From Dictyocoela muelleri (lineage: Eukaryota > Microsporidia): 28,327 nucleotides of DNA. The stretch spans positions 1 to 28,327 of the forward strand of contig SDVU01000021.1 in NCBI GenBank assembly GCA_016256075.1, read 5' to 3'. Shown one piece after another: positions 10,405-20,727 of the stretch; within the stretch, counting starts at the first letter, position 1; each line of letters opens with the position of its first letter. The notes beneath the pieces are model-generated. The model made no database searches, was not told the DNA's origin, and saw nothing but the letters and a program-made list of their open reading frames with translations. The translations under genes were made by a program, and so were the position numbers.

Positions 10405-11864
10405 ACCAAAGGTAGCTACTTTTGATTAACAATTATAATATAAAAAAATAATTTTTAAATTAATTTTTTATTTTTTAAAATTATATTTTAATATTCAAAT
10501 AATAAAATAAATAACTTATTTTTTGAGGCGCGCGTAAAAAAATATGCATTTGAATTGAAATTCTAATGTATAATTAATAACGTTTTTTAAACAATCTACA
10601 TTATTCGCGCATATTTATTATCAAAGATATCGTTAAATCAGATACTATCACGAAATTTCCTCAAAGTGAAATTCTAAGATAGATCAAATCGACTATTTAG
10701 ACTGAAAACACGGAGAATAAGCTAATTAAAGATACGATTATATTTATGAAACGCTGTGACATAAATTAACTTTCATTAATGAATACAACGAATCAAATGC
10801 CCTAGCAGTCGAATGTTTCAATAATATATTAAATAAATGATGAGTGTATAAATATAAGACTGAAGAAAATTTTTATAAAAAATATGTTTTTATTAAATTT
10901 AAAAACTATTTTTCAAAAAAATGCTTAGTTTAATTAAATTTTAGATAAATTTAAAGAGAATTTCATTATTTTTAATATTTTCAAATTTTTTTAAAAAATT
11001 TTTTGACAGGTGGGTTGAAATTTAGTGATAGATAGCGTCAGGGGAATCATTTTTAAATAACCTAAAAAATTTTGATATTTTTTTCTGTAACATCAATGTG
11101 ATAATAAATTAAAAAAAAATGTGTTTTTCTTTCGAAAGTGGCCGAAATTCAAAAATAATTTCTAACACATTCTAAAGAAGAGACACGGAAATTATCGAAG
11201 ATTTGAGTCTTCTAGCGTAAGAGGGCTATAAAAAAGGGCCAACTTACACTAGAAAAGCAAAAAAAACTTATAAAAAATTATAACTTATAATTTTCAATGT
11301 TTCAATAAAAATTTCATAGATATTGGCTGTCTATTTGATTTTTTTATTGTAAAAAATGTGTTTATCTTTTCCTCCTCTATTTTCTCTGAAAAAAAATTAT
11401 ATTACTAAATATGGTATTTTTGAAGATAAAAAAATTATATTGTCTTATACATATTACAAAAACAGTATAAAATATAAGTCGCTATTGCCAACTTTTGTAA
11501 ACCGATTCTTAAAATATGTATATACGACAATATAAAAAATCATTAGCTTTCACTAATGCTATATTTAGTATATTTCGATATTTTTTTAGAAGAGAGAGGG
11601 TGTCTAAGAGAAGTATAAACGGATTAATGTCACGCTTAAAATTATAAATGAGAAAATAACATGGTGTAATGCGAAAAGATATTGGCGATGTATAACATCA
11701 TATTTATTCAGGTGACGTTTCGTAGAAATTCGATCAAAATGAATTTATAAAATTTCTAAAGAAATATTAAAGCGATATTTCAACTAAAATATATTTTTTT
11801 TATTTTATTTTTATTGATAAATTTTTTAAAAAAATTGTCAAAAGTAGTTACCTAACACTTGGTC
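10405..11864. mobile_element. Unclassified inverted-repeat element (~1.46 kb)
   Basis: The left end ACCAAAGGTAGCTACTTTTG (10405-10424) is inverted at the right (about 11835-11864), where the reverse complement reads GACCAAGTG, then AGGTAACTACTTTTGACAA. The match continues for roughly 30-40 bp with a small gap. The interior is A/T-rich with no convincing transposase. A GC-richer word, GAGGCGCGCG, lies near 10525. The target duplication is not clear. It may be a non-autonomous or eroded DNA transposon. Confidence 0.4.
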
Positions 11865-11890
11865 TATTTACGCTAGAAGCCCCGAGATTT
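11199..11890. repeat. Second inverted repeat pair, overlapping the previous element
   Basis: AGATTTGAGTCTTCTAGCG (from 11199) recurs inverted at 11867-11890, where the reverse complement is AAATCTCGGGGCTTCTAGCG. The right copy abuts the right end of the 10405-11864 structure. It could be the ends of a ~690-bp nested element or an inverted duplication. Confidence 0.35.
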
Positions 11891-13236
11891 TTAATAAATA
11901 AATATTCATTATTTAAAATATTATTCTATCCAACTTTCTTTTATAAATTTAATATTTTGTTATAACGAAATATTCTAAAAATGAGTATAACTAAATATTT
12001 ATTTAAACAAAAAAATTATTTTAACATTTATATAATTTTAACATTTAAATAATTTTAACATTTAAATTATTTGGCGTAAGCTACTGAGACCGTCTAAGAC
12101 CTATGATGCCTCTTAAAAATAATATTATCTATGAAAAAAACAAAAAGGGTTATTTATCTGTAACTACTGACCAACAAACTGTTTCTTACTATTTGGACTT
12201 ACTTCATGATTTTTACCTTGTATTAGAAAAAAAATTGAACTCATTAGGATATATGAGTAAATGATATCTTAAGATCTAGTTTTTTCTTGGCGCTGTATTA
12301 AACTAAGACAATATATTTCTGATGTTGTTAATATGATATCGTTCATTTTTTGTAAGACTTATACTATTATAGAAAAAATTTATTCTCAGAAGAGTTTTTT
12401 TACAGCCTTATGATACGATTGATATCCATATTTTATAATTGTATTATCCCTAATACCCATTTTCTTATAGATTTAGTCATCGTTTCGATTTTATAAACAG
12501 GAACGATCTCAATGACATTACTTTCTTAATTTTGATTAAAGTTGCTTTAAAGAAAATCCGAGTTGATTAGCATCTTTTATATACGTAAATGATGTATATT
12601 TATAATTTATAATTAGAGTTATATCAATTTCAATATTATATTAACCTCATAACATTATATTTCTAAGGACTGATATTTTCAGATATCGAAAAAAAAGATC
12701 TATTTTTTATCTAAGAAAGGCACTTTTAAATCTTACAATTGTTTATAATCTTTTTATGAAAATTGTCGATATGAAAATAAAAATTTGCAGTAGTTTTTTA
12801 TGGAAGAAGGCAGATTGAAAAATTACTTTATGATTATACAGGACCTTTCTTTTTTTAAACTAAACAACACGCAAAGCATATATTATTAACAAAATAACTT
12901 ACATGACCACAACTCATTTAATACAGTCAATATATTTTGAACAATAAATACTCAATTGTAGAAATATTAAACAATACTAAGCAGTTAAAAACCTGTTAAG
13001 TTGTTAAATTACGCAAGTGATTTCTTATCTTATTTTTTTAAAAAAAATATTTTATTATTTTTTGTTAAATAGATTCAAAATGACAATATCTACAGTAATA
13101 CAGATTTTGTGGAAATATCTTTCAATCATCATTTATATTACATAAATAGTCTACACCAAAATATCTATAAAATGAGGAGATATTTTTTCATGGAGGTAAG
13201 TCTAAGGTAGTTATAAAAAATTGTTATTGACCGGGA
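11891..13236. other. AT-rich region; short tandem repeat and one doubtful small ORF
   Basis: At 12017-12071 there are three tandem copies of an ~18-bp unit, TTTTAACATTTAAATAA. A plus-strand frame at 12103-12264 opens with two ATGs and gives 53 residues, including YLSVTTDQQTVSYYLDLLHD, of ordinary protein-like composition and without membrane character. I do not recognise it, and nothing upstream looks like a promoter. Further down, at 12500-12620, scattered short open stretches (for example YVNDVYLYNL) are too weak to call reverse transcriptase. Nothing else is supported. Confidence 0.3.
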
Positions 13237-13837
13237 TACAAATTCCCACGAGTACAACTATTCAAGAAAACAACTTCCCACGAGTACAATTTCCACGAGT
13301 ACAACTTCCCACGAGTACAACTCGAAAAATAAAACATAAAAATCACAAAAAAAATACAAAAAAATACAAAAACTTAAAAATATTAGTTTTTTAATAAGTG
13401 AATTGATGTCAAATATTTATTTTTAGCAAACATGAGACCACTTAAGAGTCGTTTTAAATCTATCAATGATTTTAGTATAGATTTATATGCTTATAAATTT
13501 TTCAATTCTGTTATACATACGGTTTTTTTAATTTACTTAAGCTCGCCTCACCCTATCACTCATCGATATTCTAATAAGCTCGAGCGATGTAAATCTTTTG
13601 TTTTTTAGTAAGTTCGAAGAAAATTAGGTGTTTTTTGTTGATATACTTATTTATCCTAGAATGCAAGCCTTCTACATAATTATTTATTCAACCTCTACAT
13701 AGAATTCTTATAAAATGAATATTTAAACCGTTTATAGAAAAGAATATTGTACTTTTATTTCCTCGGATCTAGATAACTCATTGATTTCTAGAGGGTAAAT
13801 TTTGAATTTTTATTAGTTGTACTCGTGGGAAGTTGTA
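13237..13837. mobile_element. 601-bp TIR element with sub-terminal direct repeats
   Basis: The 24-bp ends differ at one base: 13237-13260 begins TACAAATTCCCACGAGTAC, and the inverse of 13814-13837 begins TACAACTTCCCACGAGTAC. Inside the left end the word CCACGAGTACAACTT is repeated, so CCCACGAGTACAA or CCACGAGTACAA occurs near 13247, 13277, 13291 and 13308. The right end has one copy. The interior has no convincing gene. Repeated binding-site-like words next to one terminus recall sub-terminal transposase sites, so a non-autonomous DNA transposon is likely. I see no clear target duplication. Confidence 0.55.
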
Positions 13838-13904
13838 CACCTATTATTTCACCATAAAAAATCGATAAGAGTAAAATTTAATTAATAAAAAATACAAAAA
13901 AACA

Positions 13905-14058
13905 AAATGCTAATTATTAATTTTTATATCTTTTTTTGCAAATAAATTGAAGGGAGAAATTCAAAAAATATATAAAATTCAATAAAAAACGAAAAAAAAA
14001 CGACAAAGATTTAGACAGGTTCTTTAGCAACAATTTATAGGGCAATACTTTTTTTTGC
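13905..14058 (+). repeat. Direct repeat, left copy (partner 14805-14955)
   Basis: Starting at CTAATTATTAA (13910) the sequence matches 14810 onward for about 150 bp, with few differences. Shared blocks are ATCTTTTTTTGCAA, GAGAAATTCAAAAAATAT and CAGGTTCTTTAGCA. The offset is 900 bp at the start of the match. Confidence 0.65.
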
Positions 14059-14059
14059 C

Positions 14060-14764
14060 TTTAGCGAAAAAATGGATGACATTTTGGTGCAAAATCCGTT
14101 TTTTCGCCCAAAATTTTAAACAATAATTTAAACAAAAATATAAAAATGAATTTCAAAATGTTTTACATTAATAATTATATTAGCTTACATATCCATTTAA
14201 AGGTTATATGATGGGGATCAAAATTTAAAAAAGTTTATTAATGAAAATTAATATATTTAAATAACAGATTTTTTGAAAATTTTTTATAAAAAATATCTGC
14301 AATATTGGAAAAAAAATACGAATATTATTCAGTAAATATAAGAATATTTATTGATGTGCCTTTAACAACAGATACTTCTAAATCTTATCATAATTATATC
14401 AACTTAATGATTAAAAAGAAATGGTCGTCATTAGACAAAATCATTAATATTTTAAAAATTGAAGATAAAATAATAAAATTAATATAATAAATTTGAAATC
14501 TAAAAATATTTAAGGTATCAGTTATAATAATGATATTAATAGAATAATGAAAAATATCTAATTATATGATAAAATGGATTTTTTTTATAAATATCTTTTA
14601 AGCCAATTATTTAAATTGAATATTTTTTATGTTTTTTTTTGTATTTTTCATAATTTTTTTTTAAAAATCATTATCACTTTTATATTTTTGTTCTAATTAG
14701 TATTTAAAATTTTGGGCGAAAAAACAGATTTTGCACTAAAATGGCATCTGTTTTTTCGCCAAAG
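14060..14764. mobile_element. ~705-bp element with long palindromic TIRs
   Basis: Ends of ~60 bp are inverted copies: CTTTAGCGAAAAAATGGATG at 14060-14079 against CTTTGGCGAAAAAACAGATG on the other strand from 14764. Each TIR is itself a hairpin, GCGAAAAAA ... TTTTTTCGC. An open frame at 14305-14487 (plus, 60 codons, about half I/K/N) lies inside; it shows no motif and I do not treat it as a gene. A non-autonomous DNA transposon or foldback element is likely. The 13905-14058 and 14805-14955 direct repeats flank it. A partial look-alike of the TIR (TTTTGGGCGAAAA) occurs near 17914. Confidence 0.6.
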
Positions 14765-14804
14765 TCAAAAAAAAACACACGTTTATAAAAAAATCAGTAA
14801 AAAA

Positions 14805-14955
14805 AAATCCTAATTATTAAATTTTTTATCTTTTTTTGCAACTAAATTGCAGCGAGAAATTCAAAAAATATATAAAATTCCATAAACATTGCTAGAAAAT
14901 GACAAATCACCAGTCAGGTTCTTTAGCACAATATATAACATAATACTTTTATCTC
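14805..14955 (+). repeat. Direct repeat, right copy (partner 13905-14058)
   Basis: Same orientation as the left copy and roughly 85% identical by eye. The element 14060-14764 sits between the two. From here to about 15240 there is no supported gene; a hydrophobic 61-codon frame at 15060-15245 is probably chance in AT-rich sequence. Confidence 0.6.
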
Positions 14956-15245
14956 ACGCAATGATAAATATTTTAAAAAAATTAAAAATAAAAAACAATA
15001 ATAAAAAACATTTAAATTTATAAAAAAATATTATCTAATGAAAATTTTATTTTTGAAAAATGAAGTTTATAATTTCTTTTTTTGACAAAAAATCAATAAT
15101 TTTTATGTTAAATTGTTATTTTTCCATATCACAATCTATAATATATAAAATTACAACATCTCATAATATTATAAAAATTTATTTTAATGGAATATTATTT
15201 TTTCTCCAGAGTTTCATTTTATTTATTTTCCTCATCTATTTCTAA

Positions 15246-16000
15246 AACTTTAACATCATTGATATCGTGTTGACGTTATCACTATTGAAGTATTCATTTT
15301 TTTTCATTTTGCTTTGAAATTTCTGGATATGCTTTCAATTTTAACCAAAAAATTTACAATTTTATTGGAATTATATAATATTTAAATGTGTTAATTTAAT
15401 CAACTATAATTAAACTTTTCATCTATTCTTTAAAATTTCAGCATATATCTTTTTTCATTTACAAAATCGAAAGCCTCTTCAACATTTATTTTAAATGATT
15501 TAATGCTCTTACATGCCTATTAAATAATTAAAAAAATGTGTACTTTAAAGTAATTTTTAATTATATTTCATCTGCTGAGAGATAGTCATTAGTTTGATAA
15601 ACACGTCTATTAATTTATATTTATAATATTTTTATTAATAACTTCAAATAATGTCACATTCTAGCGGTGAATTTTTTTTTGATGAGGTATTTTTTAAAAT
15701 ATACAAGTTTGATATTTTTAAGATATAGTCGGATGTGTAATTATCTAAAATTTGCTAGATTTTTTCCCACTTTATTTCATTAAATAAAGAAATAAATATA
15801 TTGTAAAAATTTATGATGACATGAAAACATTATTTGTAACTCAAAATTGATTCTATTGTCGTATTAATTTTTTATTCAACACTTGATTTTATAAAATGTA
15901 GCAATTAAGAGAGCCTTTAAATTTCAGGAATAGTTGAGTTTACAACAAAGTATATAGAATATATATTCATTACCCTTTAAATTGTCTGAATTCCCTTAAT
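15246..16000 (-). other. Possible reverse-transcriptase-like (LINE) remnant, weak
   Basis: On the minus strand, near 15480-15440, one frame reads INVEEAFDFVNEKRYMLKF. This resembles the AFDxVxHxxL block (motif A) of non-LTR reverse transcriptases. Upstream, near 15600-15570, another frame gives RRVYQTNDYLSADEI, which could be the GFRxGRSTxDxI block. Order and strand are consistent, but the YxDD and RGVRQGDPLSP motifs are not found and stops are frequent. A chance match in AT-rich DNA is quite possible. The stretch 16001-16690 holds nothing recognised. Confidence 0.2.
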
Positions 16001-16689
16001 AAGATTTTTTAACTGCGTAATCTTGTAAAAAACGGTCCTTTATCGCAATAAAAGATGTCTTATGGATTAAAATTTTCATCCCTCTATGAAAATATTTTTT
16101 TTCATACTTTTCCCTTTTCATGAAAATTTAATCGCCTCCAAAGAATTTAATAGATATGTAACATCAAGTTTTAAATATTTGAATACATCTATTTTAAGTC
16201 AGTGAATTTTTGAATAAATAAAAGCCTCTATTTTATATTTTAACTAATGGAAAAATTATTTTTTAGCAAAAAAAATTTAATAAAGACAAATTTCTACATT
16301 TTCTCATATCTATACAAAAAAAATTTTTTTTTGATAAAAATGTGCTCAGGATTAAATTTATATTTTTTATAAAATAAAATATTTTTATTCTAGATATCTA
16401 TATTTAAATTTGTGAGAAAATATCTTTGCAATACGGGTATTAATTTTTTTATATTTGATTCAGCATTGTTTGCATTTTTCTCTTCGAATCGAACCCCGAA
16501 TCTTTTATTTTTAATTTGTAAGAGTTAAATATATTATTAAAGAGATTTGTACTTTTTTAAGGTTAAAGAAATTTCGTCGAATTTATTACTGATTGAATAT
16601 TTAAAATATAAATTCGTAGATAAATTCCCAGGGTAGACATATTTCAAAGTAAAATATAATCGAGCGTACACTGTATTTACAATTTCAAT

Positions 16690-16895
16690 AATTAATATGA
16701 ACAGAAATTTCATTAATATATAAAATACTTATTCAATATTTATACAAATTTTTAAATAATATATGCAAAAATTTACATTTTATACAAAAATTTTCATCAT
16801 TATATACAATAAACTTCATTAATACATAAATGATTTTTTATTAATAGATAGAAAAATTTTTAATAATATATACTAAAATATCTAATGCATAAAAT
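16690..16895. repeat. Degenerate AT-rich tandem repeat
   Basis: The words TTCATTAATATATAAA, ATAATATATGCAAAAATT, TTCATCATTATATACAA, TTCATTAATACATAAATG and TAATAATATATACTAAAAT recur about every 17-35 bases, suggesting an eroded tandem array. Low sequence complexity makes the unit length uncertain. Confidence 0.35.
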
Positions 16896-16959
16896 AATGT
16901 TGTTTATAAAGCGAAATATTTCGAAGCAAAATAATAAATTTATTAAATTAAAAGAATAT

Positions 16960-17830
16960 CAAAACATTTTCGAAGGAAAAAAAGAGTTACAGTTACACAA
17001 AAAGACCTTATGATCATAAAAAGGTTTAACCCGATGGCGAAAATATTAAAAAAGAATCGCAAATATATAATATAAATCTTTAAAAGAATGCCTATAATTT
17101 AGCATTAAAAATACATAAAAAGCATCGAAAGCGACAGTCTTTATTGTCGATTATTAAATATAAAGGTCGTAAAATAAAAGATGGCATGATTCAAAAAACT
17201 TTGTCCGAAAAGAGCGAAAGATCGTACAAAATACAGAGTTGTAAAAAAACGCTTAAAATATCAATGATCAACATCCATAGATCCAAAATTTTTAGAAAAT
17301 TGTGAAATGAAACATTAACTAGAAAATTATTGAAACAAATATTTGTAAATAGATAAAATGAGAAAAATTGTGATTATAAATTTGAATATTGTATGTAAGT
17401 AAATCGAATGAAAAATAATGAGTTGATTTATTATGATAAAACGTGTGGTAATTTATATATTTACTAAAATTGTAGTTATATTTATTTAGTGAAGACGCAA
17501 TTTTAAATGTGTCTGCGTCTAAAAGAATAAAACAATCGGTTTGTGTTACAATTTCAAAAATTGGAAATTTACACAAAAAATTTATAAAGACGGGTATTAT
17601 ATACAAAAATCATTAAATAAAAAACATAACATATAAAAATGGTAGCTTAGTGTGGAAAGAATTGTTATTGATAATTTTCCAACGCATAAGTCGCTAGCAA
17701 TAAGAAAGTAGTCTATAGAAAAAAAAACCCACATGAAATATCAGTCACCTCATTGTCGCCTATTAAATCTTTAGAAGATAATTTTTGCTTTTAAAAAGTA
17801 ATTATAACGAGACAAAACAGCGTATATTTC
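16960..17830 (+). pseudogene. Tc1/mariner (IS630-type) transposase remnant, DD34E spacing
   Basis: Near 17652-17711 the plus strand reads VERIVIDNFPTHKSLAIRK, the DNxxxHxS motif around the second catalytic Asp (about 17670). Further on it reads KYQSPHCRLLNL (17735-17770) and, one frame over, LEDNFCF, matching the YLPPYSPxLNPIExxF block. Counting codons through one stop and one frame change gives 34 residues between the Asp and the Glu, the Tc1 DD34E spacing. An upstream stretch near 17484-17530 (LFSEDAILNVSASK) may be the first Asp block. Upstream pieces from 16960 could be the N-terminus but show no clear helix-turn-helix. Terminal repeats were not found. A 95-codon minus-strand frame at 17319-17606 overlaps this and is a shadow. 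Confidence 0.5.
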
Positions 17831-18093
17831 AAAATTAATGATGATTATATATTTATTAATTTTTTTAGAAGAAAAAAGTGATTTCAAACCATATTATGAA
17901 AATATGATGATGTTTTGGGCGAAAATATAAAGCGGGCAAAATATATTAAGATTTTTTTAAATTTACATTTGCAAACCATTTATAATTTTTAATACATTTT
18001 ACTACAGTTTAAACCTCGACAGAATATTTTTTAAATTTTAATTATTAATTTAATTAGGTTAAAAATATATTAAATAATTTATTTTGAGAACAA

Positions 18094-18537
18094 AAGCATC
18101 CTGGTTATCACTATTAATTACAATTTAAGATCTGCGGTACGAATACCGCTGATTTTAATTAAAACATAATTAGTATTGACGCTAATTGGAGAATAAATAT
18201 ATGATTATAGTATAGATAATCGGTGGGTGAGTGTGATATGCACATTAAGAACGCATATATATATATTTAAATTAATCATAAGTTGGTCTACGAGGTTTGT
18301 GTATGAATGCGGTGACGCATCTGGAGAAAGTATTTTCATAAGAAATTTATGAAAAAGTATATAATTACTAGTAAATTGACGTGTCATTTATAGAAAGAAA
18401 CTATCGTAAACAGCTAAGCCATTGGGTAGGTTAGTATTTAAAGAAAAAATAAAAAGAAATTAAACCGAAAGTCAAAGAGCAAGGTCGCTAACTAACACTC
18501 TGCGCTTTGACAACCATATATCTAAGTAACATGTATT
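18094..18537 (+). repeat. SINE-like repeat, diverged copy d (near full length)
   Basis: Relative to copies b and f it keeps the head (TGGTTATCACTATTAATTAC, then ATTTAAG at 18101-18129), a mutated B box (GGTACGAATACC, 18136-18147), GAATGCGGTGACGCATCT in the body, TAATTACTAG, GTAAACAGC with TTGGGTAGGTTAG, and a worn tail ending near AACATGTAT. Its ~440-bp length equals that of the complete copy. Both Pol III boxes are damaged, so it is probably silent. A minus-strand frame at 18205-18387 is incidental. Confidence 0.6.
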
Positions 18538-19179
18538 TTATGTAACTCTTATAAAAATTAGGACTAAATTTATAAAGAATTCAAATAAAAAATAAAATCA
18601 TACTACTATTAGGGAAAATTTTAATAAAAGATCTAGCAGTTAAATTTTTAACTTTTAATTATTCAATCTTTCTAAATATAATTCTACCATTCTATAGCCG
18701 CTATATATTTTTCTAAAAAACCCGAGAATTTAATATAGTTTATAATGTTTTTTTAAGATTTCAATTGAAAATATGCACTGATTCTGTTTTTTTTGTTGTT
18801 TTAGGATTTTTTTTATTGATATTATTTCATGTAAATTTCTTTTTTGTTGTTATACGACATCATGAATTTCATATCTACATTTTCTCATGCCTCAATATAA
18901 AAAAATTCAAACTGCCAATTATAAAAATATCGAAGTTTTATAAAATTTTCTTTAAATTCTCTTTTTTTCATATTTTTAGAAAGCATTTTTTAGAATGATG
19001 ATTTTCACGGCTTATATTAAAAACTGAATAAAAAATGTGTATATAAATAAATTTATTATAATCTGCTATTTATAAATTTTGTGCCTATATTTTTTAGTGG
19101 ATAATGCGTCTAAGTAAACTTAGAATCGAATTTCCTGTATAACTTAATAATCACAAAGATTTTCTATTATGAAAAAAAC
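18538..19179. other. AT-rich stretch with a doubtful hydrophobic frame
   Basis: A plus-strand frame at 18765-18998 (77 codons, first codon TTG) begins with a hydrophobic run, FFVVLGFFLLILF. Its composition is Phe/Ile/Lys-dominated as expected from random AT-rich sequence, so I do not call a gene. Nothing else is supported. Confidence 0.35.
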
Positions 19180-19252
19180 ACCTGGCTAGTTAGCTCATGA
19201 GCTAGAGGCGTGTATGCTAGTTCTCATGCACGGTAGTGTATTCTAAGGCATA
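19180..19252 (+). ncRNA. tRNA-like double hairpin, possible pseudo-tRNA or SINE head
   Basis: This short GC-richer island has GGCTAGTTAGCTCATGAG, which looks like the 5' end and D arm (A box) of a tRNA. A 7-bp stem, GTGTATG / CATGCAC, follows at about anticodon-arm distance with an 8-base loop. There is no B box: GGTAGTGTATTC stands where GGTTCGAATCC is expected. TAGCTCATGAGCTA is also a simple palindrome. The element is therefore a decayed tRNA-derived sequence or a chance pair of hairpins, and not a working tRNA gene. Confidence 0.35.
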
Positions 19253-19675
19253 AAAAACTGATTCTGAACCCTAATATGTACATATGAGGATATTAAGAAA
19301 AAATGAATTAACAAAAATTAATACGAAAAATATTTAAATCTACATTTAAAACTCTTTTATATTTTCAATATATTACATGATTTTTTATTCCTGTTTATAT
19401 TTTGCCTTTTTTTCTTTTAGAGCACTAGAACTTTTCTACGAACCTTTTTTTTATTTATAAACTTAATAAAACGTTTTTGTTTAAATTTACATATTTTTTC
19501 AAATTTCAATTCTATATTTCAATTTAATTTATTTATTTTCATTTAATTCTGCCATAATTGCCATAACTAGATCTTGGTCTTTTATCTTATGAATCAAAAA
19601 CAGTTTTTTAAATATTTTTGATGTAATATATTTTCTACTACAATATTTGTATATATTAGGGAAAATTTTTATATA
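19253..19675. other. AT-rich stretch, nothing recognised
   Basis: No reading frame with coding character, repeat end or RNA gene can be supported between the tRNA-like hairpins and the pogo-like end at 19678. Confidence 0.4.
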
Positions 19676-19677
19676 TA

Positions 19678-19741
19678 CAGTGCACCTCTCACAAAATTCT
19701 AGACTTTCGGGGATTTAAAAAGTGGAGAATTACGAGGGGTG
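19678..19741 (+). repeat. pogo-like terminus with sub-terminal hairpin
   Basis: TA then CAGTGCACCTCTCACAAAAT matches the start of the 8503 element (CAGTGCTCCTCGCG). It is followed, as there, by GGGGATTT and an inverted counterpart, GAATTACGAGGGGTGA. Base divergence between the two copies is high. Confidence 0.6.
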
Positions 19742-19831
19742 ACTTACGGGCAAGGTCGCAAATTCCATTAGATTTAATTAAAAATAAAAAATGTTAATAT
19801 TATTTATTAAAATAATCGGTACAGAATCTTC

Positions 19832-20090
19832 AATAGATCAAGAATTAGACCTAAAAAGGTGATCAAAAAGATAATTTCTTTAAAAGCTCTCGGGTAATAT
19901 TCTTGTGTTCGAGTTAATAATATTTTTTAATTAAAATGGTAATATACACAATAAATTTCAAAGATTTTTCTTTGTATATTACCATTTTAATAAAAATATT
20001 TAGTATTAACTCGATTCCCGATAATATTACTCGAGAGCTTTTCAAAAACTTAACTATTTGACAACTTTTAAATTTAATTCTTAGTCTATC
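19832..20090. mobile_element. Foldback MITE, ~259 bp
   Basis: The two arms are inverted copies. AATAGATCAAGAATT (19832) faces AATTCTTAGTCTATC (20076-20090), AAAAGCTCTCGGGTAATATT faces GATAATATTACTCGAGAGCT, and AAAATGGTAATATA (19933-19946) faces TATATTACCATTTT (19975-19988). The loop is 28 bases. There is no coding capacity; an 84-codon minus-strand frame at 19914-20168 crosses it by chance. Confidence 0.65.
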
Positions 20091-20115
20091 GGGGGACTCT
20101 GTCAGGGTTTTCATA

Positions 20116-20286
20116 TTTATAGAACCCTTTTTTAAATTTATAGGCACATTTTTTCGTGTTATAATCACATTTCTTTCAGAAGTTTAGATACATTTTTTTT
20201 TCGAAGTTATAGACCCATTTTTTAAGTTATAGACCCATTTTATAAGTTATAGATTCATTTTTCTCAGTGTTATAGACCCATTTTTT
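20116..20286 (+). repeat. Tandem array, ATAGACCCATTTT unit (left)
   Basis: Eight units of 20-25 bp follow the pattern TTATAGACCCATTTTTTAAG; the best preserved are around 20197-20240. The same unit stands inverted at 22469-22690. One unit is split by the palindrome 20287-20654, since its right flank again reads CCCATTTTTATAG and TTATAGACCA. Confidence 0.65.
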
Positions 20287-20654
20287 GTAATTGAGTCTTT
20301 TTTTCTATTTTTTTTGGGGGGGGGTGTCAAATTTTTTGATTAGAAAAAAATACAATTGTTAAGAGAATTAAATGCAATTAATAAAAAAATTAATTTGGTC
20401 CCTGTCTTTTGTAATTTAAATTTGTATTTTATTTAGAAGAGAGTCAATTTGTCTTTAATATCGAGCAATCTTGTGTTTTTTTAATATCGATTGGTCGATA
20501 TTAAAGACAAATTTACCCTCTTCTAAATAAAATACAAATTTAAATTACAAAAGACAAGGACCATATTAATTTTTTTATTAATTGCATTTAATTCTCTTAA
20601 CAATTGTATTTTTTTTCTAATCAAAAAATTTACCCCCCAAAACGACTCAATTAC
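20287..20654. mobile_element. Near-perfect 368-bp palindrome (foldback)
   Basis: The arms 20287-20470 and 20489-20654 are inverted copies from GTAATTGAGTC / GACTCAATTAC at the ends to GAGCAATC / GATTGGTC at the 18-base loop. Over the inner ~140 bp I count only about five differences, far fewer than in the other inverted repeats here, so this is probably one of the youngest insertions or has been kept similar by gene conversion. The left arm contains a nine-G run (20316-20324) facing a six-C run. It sits within the ATAGACCC array. Confidence 0.75.
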
Positions 20655-20727
20655 CCCATTTTTATAGTATTATAGACCATTGATCCGGAATTATTAATCA
20701 TCCGCGGATTTCCGTTTCGATTTTTTC

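Noticed and set aside
10990-11045. Possible pogo end (GGTGGGTTGAAATTTAGTG)
   Set aside because: It resembles the sub-terminal word at 8560-8580 but lacks TA-CAG and a partner, so the match is too weak.
12500-12620. Reverse-transcriptase-like YVNDVYL word
   Set aside because: A single short word without flanking motifs; chance is likely.
13245-13320. CRISPR-like spaced repeats (CCACGAGTACAACTT)
   Set aside because: Only about four units with almost no spacer, tied to element ends by an inverted copy at 13814-13837.
14305-14487. 60-codon plus-strand frame inside the palindromic-TIR element
   Set aside because: Composition is dominated by I/K/N; there is no motif or ribosome-entry context, and such lengths are expected by chance.
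15060-15245. 61-codon hydrophobic frame
   Set aside because: Phe/Ile-rich throughout without a defined signal or domain; probably random.
18765-18998. 77-codon frame with a hydrophobic N-terminus resembling a signal peptide
   Set aside because: It starts at TTG, continues as Phe/Lys low-complexity sequence, and has no neighbours or homology.
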